Shown piece by piece: positions 1-8,658 of a stretch of DNA of 64,000 nucleotides. The notes under the pieces are model-generated. The model was not told the origin of the DNA. It did not search any database and saw nothing but the letters and a program-made list of their open reading frames with translations. Position numbers and translations under genes: made by a program. Source of the DNA: Paenibacillus rubinfantis (GTDB taxonomy: Bacteria; Bacillota; Bacilli; Paenibacillales; Paenibacillaceae). Numbering within the stretch: the first letter of the stretch is position 1; each line of letters begins with the position of its first letter. The stretch covers positions 1 to 64,000 of the forward strand of contig NZ_LN909064.1 of assembly GCF_001486505.1 (NCBI RefSeq), read 5' to 3'.

Positions 1-123
1 CCCCCCTCAAGATGAGATTTCCCAATTAGTAAGACCCCTTGAAGACGACGAGGTTGATAGGCCTGAGGTGGAAGTGCAGCAATGTATGGAGCTGACAGGT
101 ACTAATCGGTCGAGGGCTTATCC
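1..123 (+). rRNA. 23S ribosomal RNA, 3' end only
   Basis: The window opens inside a 23S rRNA gene. The conserved 3' segment, including GGTACTAATCGGTCGAGGGC and a TTATCC end, is visible. The 5' part lies outside the window. The 3' boundary is placed by similarity to the usual Bacillota 23S terminus and could be off by a few bases. It is followed directly by a tRNA cluster; no 5S rRNA gene is recognisable in between. Confidence 0.92.
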
Positions 124-189
124 AATTAACTAACACGCAAATTCGTTTCGTATTCAGTTTTCAAGGATTAAACCTTGAATTTATGGCTT

Positions 190-281
190 GGAGAGATACC
201 CAAGTGGCTATAAGGGGACCCTCTGCTAAGGGGTTAGACTGCGTAAGCGGTGCGAGGGTTCGAATCCCTCTCTCTCCGCCA
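190..281 (+). tRNA. tRNA-Ser (GCT)
   Basis: Class II tRNA with a long variable arm. The acceptor stem GGAGAGA pairs with TCTCTCC, the anticodon is GCT, the T arm reads GGTTCGAATCC, and the terminal CCA is encoded. It is the first tRNA after the 23S gene. Confidence 0.95.
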
Positions 282-301
282 TTTGTACAAGCTTATATTG
301 T

Positions 302-378
302 GGCGGCGTAGCTCAGCTGGCTAGAGCGTACGGTTCATACCCGTGAGGTCGGGGGTTCGATCCCCTCCGCCGCTACCA
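302..378 (+). tRNA. tRNA-Met (CAT), elongator type
   Basis: The acceptor stem GGCGGCG pairs with CGCCGCT, the anticodon is CAT, and CCA is encoded. The anticodon stem and paired first base match the elongator form. The initiator form has three G-C pairs in the anticodon stem and an unpaired C1. Confidence 0.93.
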
Positions 379-387
379 TAACATCCT

Positions 388-463
388 GGAGGCTTAGCTC
401 AGCTGGGAGAGCATCTGCCTTACAAGCAGAGGGTCGGGGGTTCGATCCCCTCAGCCTCCACCA
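388..463 (+). tRNA. tRNA-Val (TAC)
   Basis: Complete cloverleaf: acceptor GGAGGCT with AGCCTCC, anticodon TAC within CTTACAA, and encoded CCA. Confidence 0.95.
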
Positions 464-498
464 TCTTTAAAACCTTGCACAACAATCATTTACACCGT

Positions 499-574
<76 letters not shown>

Positions 575-586
575 TTTACTTCACGC

Positions 587-663
587 GGAGCCGTGGTGTA
601 GAGGCCTAACATGCCTGCCTGTCACGCAGGAGACCGCGGGTTCGAATCCCGTCGGCTCCGCCA
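587..663 (+). tRNA. tRNA-Asp (GTC)
   Basis: The acceptor GGAGCCG pairs with CGGCTCC, the anticodon is GTC within CTGTCAC, the discriminator is G, and CCA is encoded. Confidence 0.95.
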
Positions 664-747
664 TTTATTTCAATATTTCCACCGTAAAGTGGGAAAGTGA
701 ATAACTTCACCGCTTTATTTTTTTGGAAATTTTACCGTAAAACCTAC

Positions 748-820
<73 letters not shown>

Positions 821-871
821 CTTTTATGCTCCTACATCTTTTTCACGGGAATGGGGAAGCATAATTCATAT

Positions 872-957
872 GGAGGCTTAGCGAAGTGGCCAAACGCAGC
901 AGACTGTAAATCTGTTCTCTGACGAGTTCGGTGGTTCGAATCCATCAGCCTCCACCA
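872..957 (+). tRNA. tRNA-Tyr (GTA)
   Basis: Class II tRNA with a long variable arm. The acceptor GGAGGCT pairs with AGCCTCC, the anticodon is GTA within CTGTAAA, and CCA is encoded. Confidence 0.95.
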
Positions 958-964
958 GTTTTAT

Positions 965-1037
965 GAGCCATTAGCTCAGTTGGTAGAGCACCTGACTTTT
1001 AATCAGGGTGTCGAAGGTTCGAGTCCTTCATGGCTCA
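965..1037 (+). tRNA. tRNA-Lys (TTT), CCA not encoded
   Basis: The acceptor GAGCCAT pairs with ATGGCTC, the anticodon is TTT within CTTTTAA, and discriminator A is followed by TGCC rather than CCA. It is the last tRNA before a rho-independent terminator. Confidence 0.94.
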
Positions 1038-1044
1038 TGCCTAA

Positions 1045-1076
1045 AACCGTTAACCCTAGGGTTAGCGGTTTTTTTT
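1045..1076 (+). terminator. Terminator of the rRNA-tRNA operon
   Basis: The stem AACCGTTAACCC pairs with GGGTTAGCGGTT with almost no loop and is followed by a run of T. It directly follows tRNA-Lys. Confidence 0.9.
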
Positions 1077-1164
1077 GCGTTGAGGCGGGATTTACGTTTC
1101 CTCCGACGGGTATGATAAAATGATTTTAATGAACCTTAAAATGCTTGGAGAGAAAGGCACCGCT

Positions 1165-2265
1165 ATGGATATCAAATGGTTAAAACAGCAAGTGGAGAGC
1201 GTGGTCGGCGCATCGCTTTCAGAGAATGTCTGGGAAACGCAGGTCTGGAATAACGCCATCGCGGAATTGGACGAGCGGAAAGTCGGTCCTTATCGTATTG
1301 AACAAAGATGGGTATGGCTCGTGGAGCGCCAACAAGGAAGCGTACGCGTTCTTGAAACGGAGGCCTCCAAGGTGACCGAGGCGGAGGCCCAGTTGATCCA
1401 ACTGCTGCTGTCCGCGGCTCGCGAATCGTCTTCCCCCGTAACTAGCTTAAAGCGGGAGGATGAGACGCGCAGCCTCCAGCTTGGAGAGTGGCTGCAGGAA
1501 CGTTTAGAGCTGGGCGAGTTAAACCAGCCGGTGCCGGATCGTTTGACCTTAAAGGCGAAGCTGAAGGGGAAAATGCTGCCCTTTTTGCTGAATTGGGAAA
1601 GTTCGGGTCAAGGGCAGGCAATTTCTTTTTCGAAGCTGAACAAGCTCTTGAAGAGTTATTTCGGGGGTGAAGTCATCTTGGTCCCGTTGAAGGACGATTG
1701 GCTGATCCTGCTGGGAGAAGAGCTGTTTATGAGCGTGCGGGAGGAGAGCGAAGAGGCGGCCGAGACGGAGCGGGATTTGCTGAGCGCGTTATGCCAAGGC
1801 TTATACGAGCTGGTGACCAATGAGTGGGTTGGGGGATTTCATCTTACAGTTGGGAATACTTTAATTGTTGAGACCGAGTTGGCTTCGGCTACATTGTTCT
1901 TGCGTCAGACGTTGGCCCTTGGACGAGTATTTAATGTAACCGATCAAATCCATCTGCCTTGGGAATTGAAGCTGGAGCGGCTGGTCTATAGCATTCCGGA
2001 GGAGCAACGCCATCAATTCGTACAGGAACTCGGAGATCGCGCCGGCCTGCTGCAGGACGAAGAGACGTTAACGACGTTGGAGACGTTTTTTGCATTGGAC
2101 TGTAATGTCAGTGAAACCGCCAAGCGGCTTTATATTCACCGGAATACGTTATTATACCGTATGGATAAGTTCAAACAGGAGACCGGGCTGGATGTGCGAA
2201 CGTTTAAAGACGCCGTATTGGTCAAGCTGGAACTGCTATTGTATAAAGTGACGAAAAGGTCCTGA
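1165..2265 (+). CDS. PucR/CdaR-type helix-turn-helix regulator
   Basis: This 366-residue protein carries a PucR-type C-terminal DNA-binding domain at about residues 308-355. The segment SETAKRLYIHRNTLLYRM is the diagnostic part (helix-turn-helix with HRNTLLYR). The rest shows no motif that I can name. The family includes regulators of purine, sugar-diacid and amino-acid metabolism; the effector here is unknown. I chose the ATG preceded by GGAGAGAAAGG at a good distance; an upstream ATG 45 bases earlier lacks a comparable site. It sits between the tRNA cluster and the sugar-transport ATPase gene, each with its own spacing, so a functional link to that ATPase is only a possibility. Confidence 0.8.
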   Translation: MDIKWLKQQVESVVGASLSENVWETQVWNNAIAELDERKVGPYRIEQRWVWLVERQQGSVRVLETEASKVTEAEAQLIQLLLSAARESSSPVTSLKREDETRSLQLGEWLQERLELGELNQPVPDRLTLKAKLKGKMLPFLLNWESSGQGQAISFSKLNKLLKSYFGGEVILVPLKDDWLILLGEELFMSVREESEEAAETERDLLSALCQGLYELVTNEWVGGFHLTVGNTLIVETELASATLFLRQTLALGRVFNVTDQIHLPWELKLERLVYSIPEEQRHQFVQELGDRAGLLQDEETLTTLETFFALDCNVSETAKRLYIHRNTLLYRMDKFKQETGLDVRTFKDAVLVKLELLLYKVTKRS

Positions 2266-2397
2266 GTTTTTTGTGCAGTTTGTGGATGGATGGGTGAACT
2301 CCTATCGACTAATATATAAATATAAAATGTATCCGATTTCATAACAGGCATAGAACCTTTAAACACCACCAAATTTAATTCATGGGAGGCCAAACAC

Positions 2398-3519
2398 ATG
2401 GCAGGCGTACGCTTAGAACACATTTTCAAAAAATATCCGGGTGCTGCAAAAGCAACCGTAGAAGACATCAACCTTGATATCGCGGATAAAGAGTTTCTCG
2501 TGCTGGTTGGTCCGTCCGGTTGCGGTAAATCCACGACCCTTCGGATGATCGCTGGTTTGGAAGAAATTACGGAAGGTAAACTGTACATCGGCGACCGCGT
2601 CGTGAACGACGTTGCTCCGAAAGACCGCGACATCGCGATGGTATTCCAATCCTACGCGTTGTATCCGCACATGAACGTATATCAAAACATGGCGTTTGGT
2701 TTGAAACTGCGTAAAGTGAAGAAAGACGAAATCGACCAACGCGTTCGCGAAGCCGCAAAAATCCTCGACATCGAGCATTTGCTGGACCGCAAACCAAAAG
2801 CTCTTTCCGGTGGTCAACGTCAACGGGTTGCCTTGGGCCGCGCAATTGTCCGCGATCCTCAAGTGTTCCTGATGGACGAACCGCTTTCCAACTTGGATGC
2901 GAAGCTGCGCGGTCAAATGCGCGCGGAAATCACAAAACTGGTTAAACGTTTGGAAACGACTTGCATCTACGTAACACATGACCAAATCGAGGCCATGACG
3001 ATGGGTGACCGGATCGTGGTTATGCACGACGGTATCATTCAACAAGCTGCTTCTCCAGAAGAGCTGTACAACCAACCAGGCAACATCTTCGTAGCTGGCT
3101 TTATCGGTTCGCCTACGATGAACTTCGTAAATGGTACTTTGGCTGAAGAAGCCGGTACGGTTCGTTTCAAAGCTAACAACATGGATGTTGTTGTGCCACA
3201 AGGCAAAGCAACCGTTCTGAAAGAAAAAGGCTACATTGGCAAAGAGGTAATCATGGGTATTCGTCCTGAGGACATCCATGAAGAGCCAGTATTCCTGGAA
3301 GCTTCGCCACAAACGACATTCACTGCAAACGTGTACCTGACAGAAAACCTGGGTCACGAAATGCAATTGTACCTGAACGGTGCTGGCGGCGACGGCCTGA
3401 TCGCTCGCGTTGACGGCCGCTCCAACACGCGTGAAGGCGATAACGTAAAACTGGCGATCGATATGAACAAAATTCATATCTTCGACAAAGAAACAGAACG
3501 CAACGTGTTCTTCAGCTAA
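2398..3519 (+). CDS. msmX: MsmX/UgpC-type sugar ABC transporter ATPase
   Basis: This cytoplasmic ATP-binding subunit energises carbohydrate importers. Walker A GPSGCGKST is at residues 38-46. The signature LSGGQRQRVALGRA, the Walker B segment LMDEPLSNLDA and the H-loop THDQIEAM follow. A C-terminal regulatory (TOBE-like) region with GIRPEDIH is typical of the MalK/UgpC/MsmX group, and 373 residues is the usual length. In B. subtilis, MsmX is a stand-alone ATPase shared by several importers. Here too no permease gene is adjacent, and two importer operons in this window (from 27635 and from 56930) lack an ATPase. The start has a good GGGAGG site. Codon use is unusually biased, which suggests high expression. 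A terminator follows. Confidence 0.93.
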   Translation: MAGVRLEHIFKKYPGAAKATVEDINLDIADKEFLVLVGPSGCGKSTTLRMIAGLEEITEGKLYIGDRVVNDVAPKDRDIAMVFQSYALYPHMNVYQNMAFGLKLRKVKKDEIDQRVREAAKILDIEHLLDRKPKALSGGQRQRVALGRAIVRDPQVFLMDEPLSNLDAKLRGQMRAEITKLVKRLETTCIYVTHDQIEAMTMGDRIVVMHDGIIQQAASPEELYNQPGNIFVAGFIGSPTMNFVNGTLAEEAGTVRFKANNMDVVVPQGKATVLKEKGYIGKEVIMGIRPEDIHEEPVFLEASPQTTFTANVYLTENLGHEMQLYLNGAGGDGLIARVDGRSNTREGDNVKLAIDMNKIHIFDKETERNVFFS

Positions 3520-3536
3520 ACCGTTAAGCGATGAAG

Positions 3537-3562
3537 AAACCGCCCTTCGGGGCGGTTTTTTT
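3537..3562 (+). terminator. Terminator after msmX
   Basis: AAACCGCCC and GGGCGGTTT form a stem with a TTCG-type loop, followed by a T run. Confidence 0.93.
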
Positions 3563-3688
3563 GTTAAATGGGAGAAATGACTGCTCCAAAGTTAAGGACC
3601 CGGGGCTGCTCCCGGGGCAATGATTGATTTACGTGACAATTTCCTTTACGATGAATACATTAAGTGATCCAGTAACAAGATGAATGAA

Positions 3689-3758
3689 TGCCGTCAAGGC
3701 AGCTTATATTGGAGCCGGAGTCCGTTTCAGACGGGCAGCCTCATCTTGGATGACGGCA
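3689..3758 (+). promoter_or_regulatory. Structured leader before hprK
   Basis: Nested inverted repeats lie immediately upstream of the hprK ribosome-binding site. The outer arms are TGCCGTCA (3689) and TGACGGCA (3751). Inside are AGGC (3697) with GCCT (3738), and CCGT (3722) with ACGG (3731). The outer 3' arm ends one base before the purine-rich ribosome-binding stretch at 3759-3770. The arrangement would bring the structure next to the start site; any regulatory role is inference. Confidence 0.45.
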
Positions 3759-3776
3759 GGGGAAAGGAAGAACACC

Positions 3777-4718
3777 ATGGCTAAAAAAGTGAAAGTTTCC
3801 GAATTAGTGAACCAATTCGGACTCGAGGTGGTTTCCGGAGAGCAGGGGTTAAAGCGTGCGATCACGGTTGACGACCTGTATCGACCGGGCCTGGAGATGG
3901 CTGGTTATTTTGAATACCATCCGCCGGAGCGCGTTCAGATTCTGGGGAAAACCGAGCTCGCTTTCTTTGAGATGCTTCCGGAGAAAGAGCGGAGAGATCG
4001 GATGGAACGGCTCTGCAGCAGCGAGGAGACGCCGTGCATTATCGTCACCCGGTCTTGGAATGTCCCGGAGGAACTCATTGAAATCAGCTCATTGAAGCAG
4101 ATTCCGGTCCTTCGCAGCAGCATGGCGACAACGATCCTGTCCAGCCGGATCACGAGTTTCCTGGAGCGGAAGCTGGCACCAACGGCAACCATTCACGGGG
4201 TACTCGTCGATGTTTATGGCGTCGGGATGCTAATTACCGGCAGCAGCGGTATCGGTAAGAGCGAGACGGCGCTCGAGCTGGTGAAGCGCGGCCACCGTCT
4301 GATTGCGGACGATGCCGTGGAAATTCGCCAAACCTCGGATAACCAATTGCACGGGACGGCCCCCGAGCTGATCCGCCACCTGCTGGAGATTCGCGGCGTT
4401 GGGATCATCAATGTCATGACGTTGTTTGGCGCCGGGGCGATTCGTAACAACAAGCGAATCTCGCTGGTCGTGAGACTGGAAGCCTGGCAACAGGAGAAGC
4501 AGTATGACCGACTGGGGCTGGATGAAGAGACAACACGAATCATCGATACCGATGTACCGTTGGCGACGATTCCGGTACGTCCCGGACGGAACTTGGCTGT
4601 CATTATTGAGGTGGCTGCGATGAACTTCCGTTTGAAGCGAATGGGGTATAACGCCGCGCTTCAGTTTACTACTAAACTGACCGAAACGATTGCGGAAGAT
4701 ATCGACGATTTGGATTAG
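3777..4718 (+). CDS. hprK: HPr kinase/phosphorylase
   Basis: This bifunctional enzyme phosphorylates Ser46 of HPr and Crh with ATP and reverses it by phosphorolysis, releasing pyrophosphate. It controls CcpA-dependent catabolite repression in the cytoplasm. In its 313 residues the N-terminal domain is followed by catalytic His140 (HGVLVDVYG), the P-loop GSSGIGKS at about 155-162, the LIADDAVEI stretch, and the family signature [11 protein letters not shown] chose the ATG behind GGGGAAAGGAAG because it gives the family start [12 protein letters not shown] longer reading to an upstream ATG would run through the structured leader. It begins the hprK-lgt-ppaX-acyltransferase operon, whose order matches B. 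subtilis. Pyrophosphate made by the phosphorolysis reaction can be removed by PpaX two genes downstream. Confidence 0.97.
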   Translation: MAKKVKVSELVNQFGLEVVSGEQGLKRAITVDDLYRPGLEMAGYFEYHPPERVQILGKTELAFFEMLPEKERRDRMERLCSSEETPCIIVTRSWNVPEELIEISSLKQIPVLRSSMATTILSSRITSFLERKLAPTATIHGVLVDVYGVGMLITGSSGIGKSETALELVKRGHRLIADDAVEIRQTSDNQLHGTAPELIRHLLEIRGVGIINVMTLFGAGAIRNNKRISLVVRLEAWQQEKQYDRLGLDEETTRIIDTDVPLATIPVRPGRNLAVIIEVAAMNFRLKRMGYNAALQFTTKLTETIAEDIDDLD

Positions 4719-4729
4719 GAGCGTGAACG

Positions 4730-5770
4730 ATGGGCACTTTGTTATTGGACCCGATCGCATTTTCCATCGGGGGCTTGAAAGTACACTGGTATGGCCTGAT
4801 TCTAGGAAGTGCCGCTTTAGTGGGCCTTCTCTTAGCCGTATGGGAAGGAAAGCGGTTCCGCATCCCTCAGGAATTTTTTATGGACTTGCTGTTGCTGGGG
4901 GTGCCGTCGGCGATTATCGCCGCTCGGATTTATTACGTTGCGTTTATGTGGGATGATTACAAGAATAATTTCTGGGATGTCTTTAAAATATGGAACGGCG
5001 GTATTGCCATCTACGGGGCGTTAATCGGCGCGATTATTTGCGCAGTGATTTTTGTTCGGCGCCGCGGTTATAACTTCTGGCGAATCGCCGATATCTGCGC
5101 ACCTTCGCTGATTATCGGACAGATGATCGGACGTTGGGGGAACTTCGTCAATCAAGAAGCTTACGGCGGACCTACGACGGAGGGCTTCCTCCGCGACAAC
5201 CTGCATTTGCCTTCGTTTATCGTGAATCAAATGAACGTGCAGGGGACGTTCCATCACCCTACGTTTTTGTATGAATCACTGTGGAACCTGGTGGGCTTGA
5301 TCCTGCTGCTCATCCTGCGCAGACAGAAGTTTATGCGAGCAGGGGAAATGTTCGCCTCCTATTTCATCTGGTATTCGATTGGACGCTTCTTTATCGAAGC
5401 GCTGCGGACCGACAGCTTGGCATTCCAAGGAGCGGACTGGCTTGCGTCGTTCGTGAACGGGCTGTGGGCGCCGATGACGTGGCTTGGCTTTGAACAAGGG
5501 TATCTGGCGCCGTCTTACGGCAACGTACGTATTTCTCAGCTGTTGGCGATTGGCATTGTCATCGCGGCCCTTATCTTCATTATTGTACGCCGCCGCACGG
5601 TACGCGACTTGCCGTATTACAGCGACCCGATTATTTCTACGAAAATCGCAGCGGCAGAAGCTTTGCCGGGAGCAGTCGAAGTGAACGAACCGGAGAAGGT
5701 GGAAGCAGCCCGGCCGGCGGAGACAACGGTGAAGGAGCAACCGGAGGTTCCGGAAGATAAAAAGGAGTAA
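4730..5770 (+). CDS. lgt: Prolipoprotein diacylglyceryl transferase
   Basis: Lgt is an integral membrane enzyme that moves a diacylglyceryl group from phosphatidylglycerol to the lipobox cysteine of prolipoproteins, the first step of lipoprotein maturation. The protein has about seven hydrophobic segments and the Lgt signature GRWGNFVNQEAYGG in its first half. It is 346 residues, longer than many homologues. The excess is a charged, Pro/Glu/Lys-rich C-terminal tail after the last membrane helix (from about residue 300), probably cytoplasmic and of unknown use. The ATG follows TTAGGAGCG, 11 bases after hprK. At least three lipoproteins in this window would be substrates (from 27635, 47144 and 58869). 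Confidence 0.96.
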   Translation: MGTLLLDPIAFSIGGLKVHWYGLILGSAALVGLLLAVWEGKRFRIPQEFFMDLLLLGVPSAIIAARIYYVAFMWDDYKNNFWDVFKIWNGGIAIYGALIGAIICAVIFVRRRGYNFWRIADICAPSLIIGQMIGRWGNFVNQEAYGGPTTEGFLRDNLHLPSFIVNQMNVQGTFHHPTFLYESLWNLVGLILLLILRRQKFMRAGEMFASYFIWYSIGRFFIEALRTDSLAFQGADWLASFVNGLWAPMTWLGFEQGYLAPSYGNVRISQLLAIGIVIAALIFIIVRRRTVRDLPYYSDPIISTKIAAAEALPGAVEVNEPEKVEAARPAETTVKEQPEVPEDKKE

Positions 5771-5777
5771 CGCCCCC

Positions 5778-6431
5778 ATGATAGACACCGTGTTATTTGA
5801 TCTGGATGGAACGATCATCAATACCAATGAACTGATTATTACGACATTCCTGCATGTCATCGAAAAAAACGGCTTGAAGCCGCATACCCGGGAAGAAATC
5901 ATTCCGCATATGGGGATGACGTTGGAGCATCAGCTGCAAATGTTCTCTGGCCGCGAGGATGTGGCGGAACTGGTGGCGGATTACCGGAAATATAACCGGG
6001 AACGCCATGATGAACTGATCCGTGATTTTCCGCATGTGAAGGAAGTGATCACCAAGCTGCACGAACGGGGGATCACGATGGGCATCGTTACCACGAAAAT
6101 CAAGGAAACGACGCTGCTCGCCTTGGACATGTTCGGGTTTAAACCGTATATGAAGGCGATCGTCACGGTGGAGGACGTGAAGCACCCCAAACCGCATCCT
6201 GAACCGATTCTGACGGCGCTGCGCGAGCTGAACGCCGATCCCGCGCGAACGCTGATGGTTGGCGATAGTGCGGCCGACCTGCAATGCGCGAAGGCCGCAG
6301 GCGTGCAAGCTGCGGGTGTGGCTTGGTCATTGAAAGGCGAAGCGGTGCTACGCAAATATGATCCTGACTACATCCTCCAGGATATGACCGATTTATATGG
6401 TATCTTAGGGTGGGAGCCGGTGAATTCGTGA
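5778..6431 (+). CDS. ppaX: Pyrophosphatase PpaX (HAD family)
   Basis: A HAD-superfamily hydrolase of 217 residues. Motif I is DLDGTIINTN at about residues 7-16, motif II is IVTTK, and the C-terminal motif GDSAADLQCAKAAG holds the acidic pair. In B. subtilis the enzyme in this position hydrolyses the pyrophosphate released when HprK dephosphorylates P-Ser-HPr. The conserved hprK-lgt-ppaX order supports the same role here. It starts 7 bases after lgt, and its TGA stop overlaps the GTG start of the next gene, so the two are probably translationally coupled. Phosphoglycolate-phosphatase-like activity cannot be excluded from sequence alone. Confidence 0.92.
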   Translation: MIDTVLFDLDGTIINTNELIITTFLHVIEKNGLKPHTREEIIPHMGMTLEHQLQMFSGREDVAELVADYRKYNRERHDELIRDFPHVKEVITKLHERGITMGIVTTKIKETTLLALDMFGFKPYMKAIVTVEDVKHPKPHPEPILTALRELNADPARTLMVGDSAADLQCAKAAGVQAAGVAWSLKGEAVLRKYDPDYILQDMTDLYGILGWEPVNS

Positions 6432-6916
6432 GACAAGTCAAGCGGTATCCGGTCGAAGGGCCTAATGCGCTTTGGCAGCTATACCGAACGGTAAGCCCAT
6501 GGAAGGGCGTTCGCAACTTCATATTTATCCAAATCGCCCGGTATTGCCCGATCCTTTCGGTCAAGAACGCGATTTATCGCCGGGTGCTTGGCATGAAGGT
6601 GGGCGAGCACACTGCGTTTGGGCTGATGGTGATGGTGGACGTGTTTTTTCCGGAACTGATTACGGTCGGACGCAATTCGGTGATCGGTTACAACACGACG
6701 ATCCTGGCCCATGAATACTTGATTAAGGAATACCGGCTAGGCGAAGTGCGCATCGGCGACGAGGTGATGATCGGAGCGAACAGCACGATTCTCCCGGGTG
6801 TGACGATCGGAGACGGAGCGGTTGTTGCCGCTGGATCGGTGGTACATAAAGACGTGGCTCCCGGTACGTTTGTGGGCGGCAACCCGCTGCGGGTGCTGGA
6901 GCGGAAGAATCCCTAG
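6428..6916 (+). CDS. Hexapeptide-repeat acyltransferase (YvoF-like)
   Basis: A 162-residue protein of the left-handed beta-helix (LbH) acetyltransferase type. Hexapeptide repeats run through the second half (for example TVGRNSVIGYNTTI, RIGDEVMIGANSTI and TIGDGAVVAAGSVV), as in maltose/galactoside O-acetyltransferases. The acceptor is unknown. In B. subtilis the equivalent fourth gene of the hprK operon is yvoF, annotated as a putative acetyltransferase. The GTG chosen overlaps the ppaX stop (GTGA) and has a GGGAG site 11 bases upstream; another GTG 18 bases earlier in frame is possible. The N-terminal third contains a hydrophobic stretch and lacks repeats. Confidence 0.85.
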   Translation: MRQVKRYPVEGPNALWQLYRTVSPWKGVRNFIFIQIARYCPILSVKNAIYRRVLGMKVGEHTAFGLMVMVDVFFPELITVGRNSVIGYNTTILAHEYLIKEYRLGEVRIGDEVMIGANSTILPGVTIGDGAVVAAGSVVHKDVAPGTFVGGNPLRVLERKNP

Positions 6917-6970
6917 TTGATGTACTCGATGTACCTTAACGAAACTAACACGTGCTGATGGCTTGCGTGC

Positions 6971-7153
6971 TAACGCTGATCAGGATCGCTATTGGGACGA
7001 TTTTGGCATTGTGGAATTTCCAACGACGCTGAGAAGCGCTATTTCGCAGAGAACAGGGGATTTTGGCCACAGAAAACAACAATAAGCATTGTGGTCAGCG
7101 TTAGAATCGTAACACGTTGATTTTGGTGGATATAAGCTTTGTGGTCAGCGTTA
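6971..7153. repeat. Cluster of four short intergenic repeats (family A)
   Basis: Four related copies lie in the 328-base gap after the acyltransferase gene. Two are direct: 7081-7103 and 7132-7153, sharing GTGGTCAGCGTTA. Two are inverted: 6971-6993 (TAACGCTGATCAGGATCGC) and 7022-7043. Read in one orientation the consensus is roughly AATA(A/G)GC, about six variable bases, then (C/A)AGCGTTA. The same family recurs at 44228 and at 53947-54130. Confidence 0.75.
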
Positions 7154-7194
7154 CAGGTGATTAGGTACACGGTAACGACGGACGAAAGCGTAAA

Positions 7195-7242
7195 GAAAAG
7201 CGGTCTCGAACCCGGCAATTCGCCGGTCGGGACCGCTTTTTG
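7195..7242. terminator. Bidirectional terminator
   Basis: A long hairpin, with AAAAGCGGTC pairing with GACCGCTTTT around an inner CCGGC/GCCGG stem. It has T runs on both strands, between convergent genes. Confidence 0.88.
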
Positions 7243-7245
7243 TTG

Positions 7246-8658
7246 TTATTTCAGGGGAATCTTGATGGCTTGGGGTTTATAGGAGTCGTCTAATTTCTCC
7301 ATCACGGTGATGCGTAATGGCTGGGTATATTCGCGTTTATCTATTTCGAACCGTATCGTTTCGTTGTCCCCGTCCAAAGTATACATTGGGGAGCGGTCAT
7401 CCTGAAGGATACGATAAACGGATTTGAATTGATTGTCGTTGAAGTACTCATCCACGGTAAAAGGCGAACTGACCTTGTTTCCCGGAGTTTGGTTCATATG
7501 GAGCAGAACCTCAATAGTTTTATCGTGTTCGAGCACTTCCACTTGCTTGACTGACGGTTCGGAATAAAGAAGCTGCTCCTTGTCTGTGTCTACCCACAGG
7601 CTAATGGATCGTTGTTTCTCCGGATAAACGCCAAAGTTATCAATTTCGAGCGTCACCTCATTCCAATCCTTATCATAGGTGCTCCCAAATTCAAGCCCCA
7701 TGAGATACACATCGGTAGACCCCGTCTGATAGTCATAGATCAGGCTTCGGAGCGGTGCATACCGCTGGAATTCCGCTTCGCCCTCTCCACCTAAATAGAG
7801 CTTAGCTTTGACGGATTGGGACATCCATTGGTCCACGCTCTCCTGAGGTTTGAACAGGATCGTCGTACTCAACGGCCGCATAACGATTTGATCGATCGTT
7901 AGGGGGTGACCGTAAATGGTGGCGATCTGGTTAACGGGAACAGTTTTCTTCATCCCTGTATAAGGTTGGCTGCTCCACTCCATCGGGATTTCACTAATAG
8001 GTTGGTCGCTGGACTCCTCCGTACTAACGGATAACAACAGACGAGTAGGTGCGTCAGGATCCTCAATATTCAACGTGTATTTTAAGTGAGTGACAGTGTC
8101 GTCCGGATAAGTGCCGGTGGGAAGAAACACAGGTAAATAATCAAACGTTTTCCCAGTGGCATCCTTAAGCCCCAGATGAACTTCGGTATCTAGCTTTTTG
8201 CGATGGATATTCTCCAACGTATAGAAAAACACCACCGTCCTCCCATCCGCTAGTACACCGTCTACGGTCACCTTCGTTCCCGCCACTTCCGTCGACTTCC
8301 CGATGGGTTGGTACAAGCCGAGTTCGGTAGCCCGCTCCATCTCGGAGGTCATTAAGGACGAGATATAACTTGGATAGTTTTCGTTCTGACTGGCTGTCGT
8401 AGAAGGGGATGGTGAGCCATCAAACATCCCTCCACTCGGCCACATAAATAGCAGCAATAGACAAACGGCTAGCGTACCTGCCACGCCAGCTGTCCAGGTC
8501 AGTCCCCGGCGCAGATGCCATATCCTGCGTTGAGTCCTCCCCTGCTCCAACCCCCGGCGGATTGCCGCATCCAGCTTCTCGTCCCGGACTTGGTTCTCAG
8601 CCAGACCCAATCCTTCAAAATAACGAGCCCAAAGCAGGTCTTCCTCCCGATCAACCAT
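7246..8658 (-). CDS. Anti-sigma factor, DUF4179 type, membrane-anchored
   Basis: A 470-residue protein. A short cytoplasmic N-terminus of about 60 residues rich in Arg/Glu is followed by one membrane segment (around TAGVAGTLAVCLLLLFMW, residues 62-80) and a long extracytoplasmic domain. That topology and the DUF4179-like region match anti-sigma factors paired with ECF sigma factors. The gene follows the sigma gene and overlaps it by 8 bases. I chose the ATG behind GGGAGGTG, which gives MVDREEDLLW; a start seven codons earlier is less likely. The expected role is to hold the sigma factor at the membrane until an envelope signal arrives; the signal is unknown. Confidence 0.85.
   Translation of the reverse strand: MVDREEDLLWARYFEGLGLAENQVRDEKLDAAIRRGLEQGRTQRRIWHLRRGLTWTAGVAGTLAVCLLLLFMWPSGGMFDGSPSPSTTASQNENYPSYISSLMTSEMERATELGLYQPIGKSTEVAGTKVTVDGVLADGRTVVFFYTLENIHRKKLDTEVHLGLKDATGKTFDYLPVFLPTGTYPDDTVTHLKYTLNIEDPDAPTRLLLSVSTEESSDQPISEIPMEWSSQPYTGMKKTVPVNQIATIYGHPLTIDQIVMRPLSTTILFKPQESVDQWMSQSVKAKLYLGGEGEAEFQRYAPLRSLIYDYQTGSTDVYLMGLEFGSTYDKDWNEVTLEIDNFGVYPEKQRSISLWVDTDKEQLLYSEPSVKQVEVLEHDKTIEVLLHMNQTPGNKVSSPFTVDEYFNDNQFKSVYRILQDDRSPMYTLDGDNETIRFEIDKREYTQPLRITVMEKLDDSYKPQAIKIPLK

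Noticed and set aside
2413..3477. 354-residue minus-strand frame opposite msmX
   Set aside because: It is an antisense shadow of a highly biased gene; the product has no recognisable domain and no start signal.
3684..3776. N-terminal extension of HprK from the ATG at 3684
   Set aside because: The extra 31 residues are not family-like, the region forms nested stems, and the start at 3777 has a strong ribosome-binding site and the conserved N-terminus.
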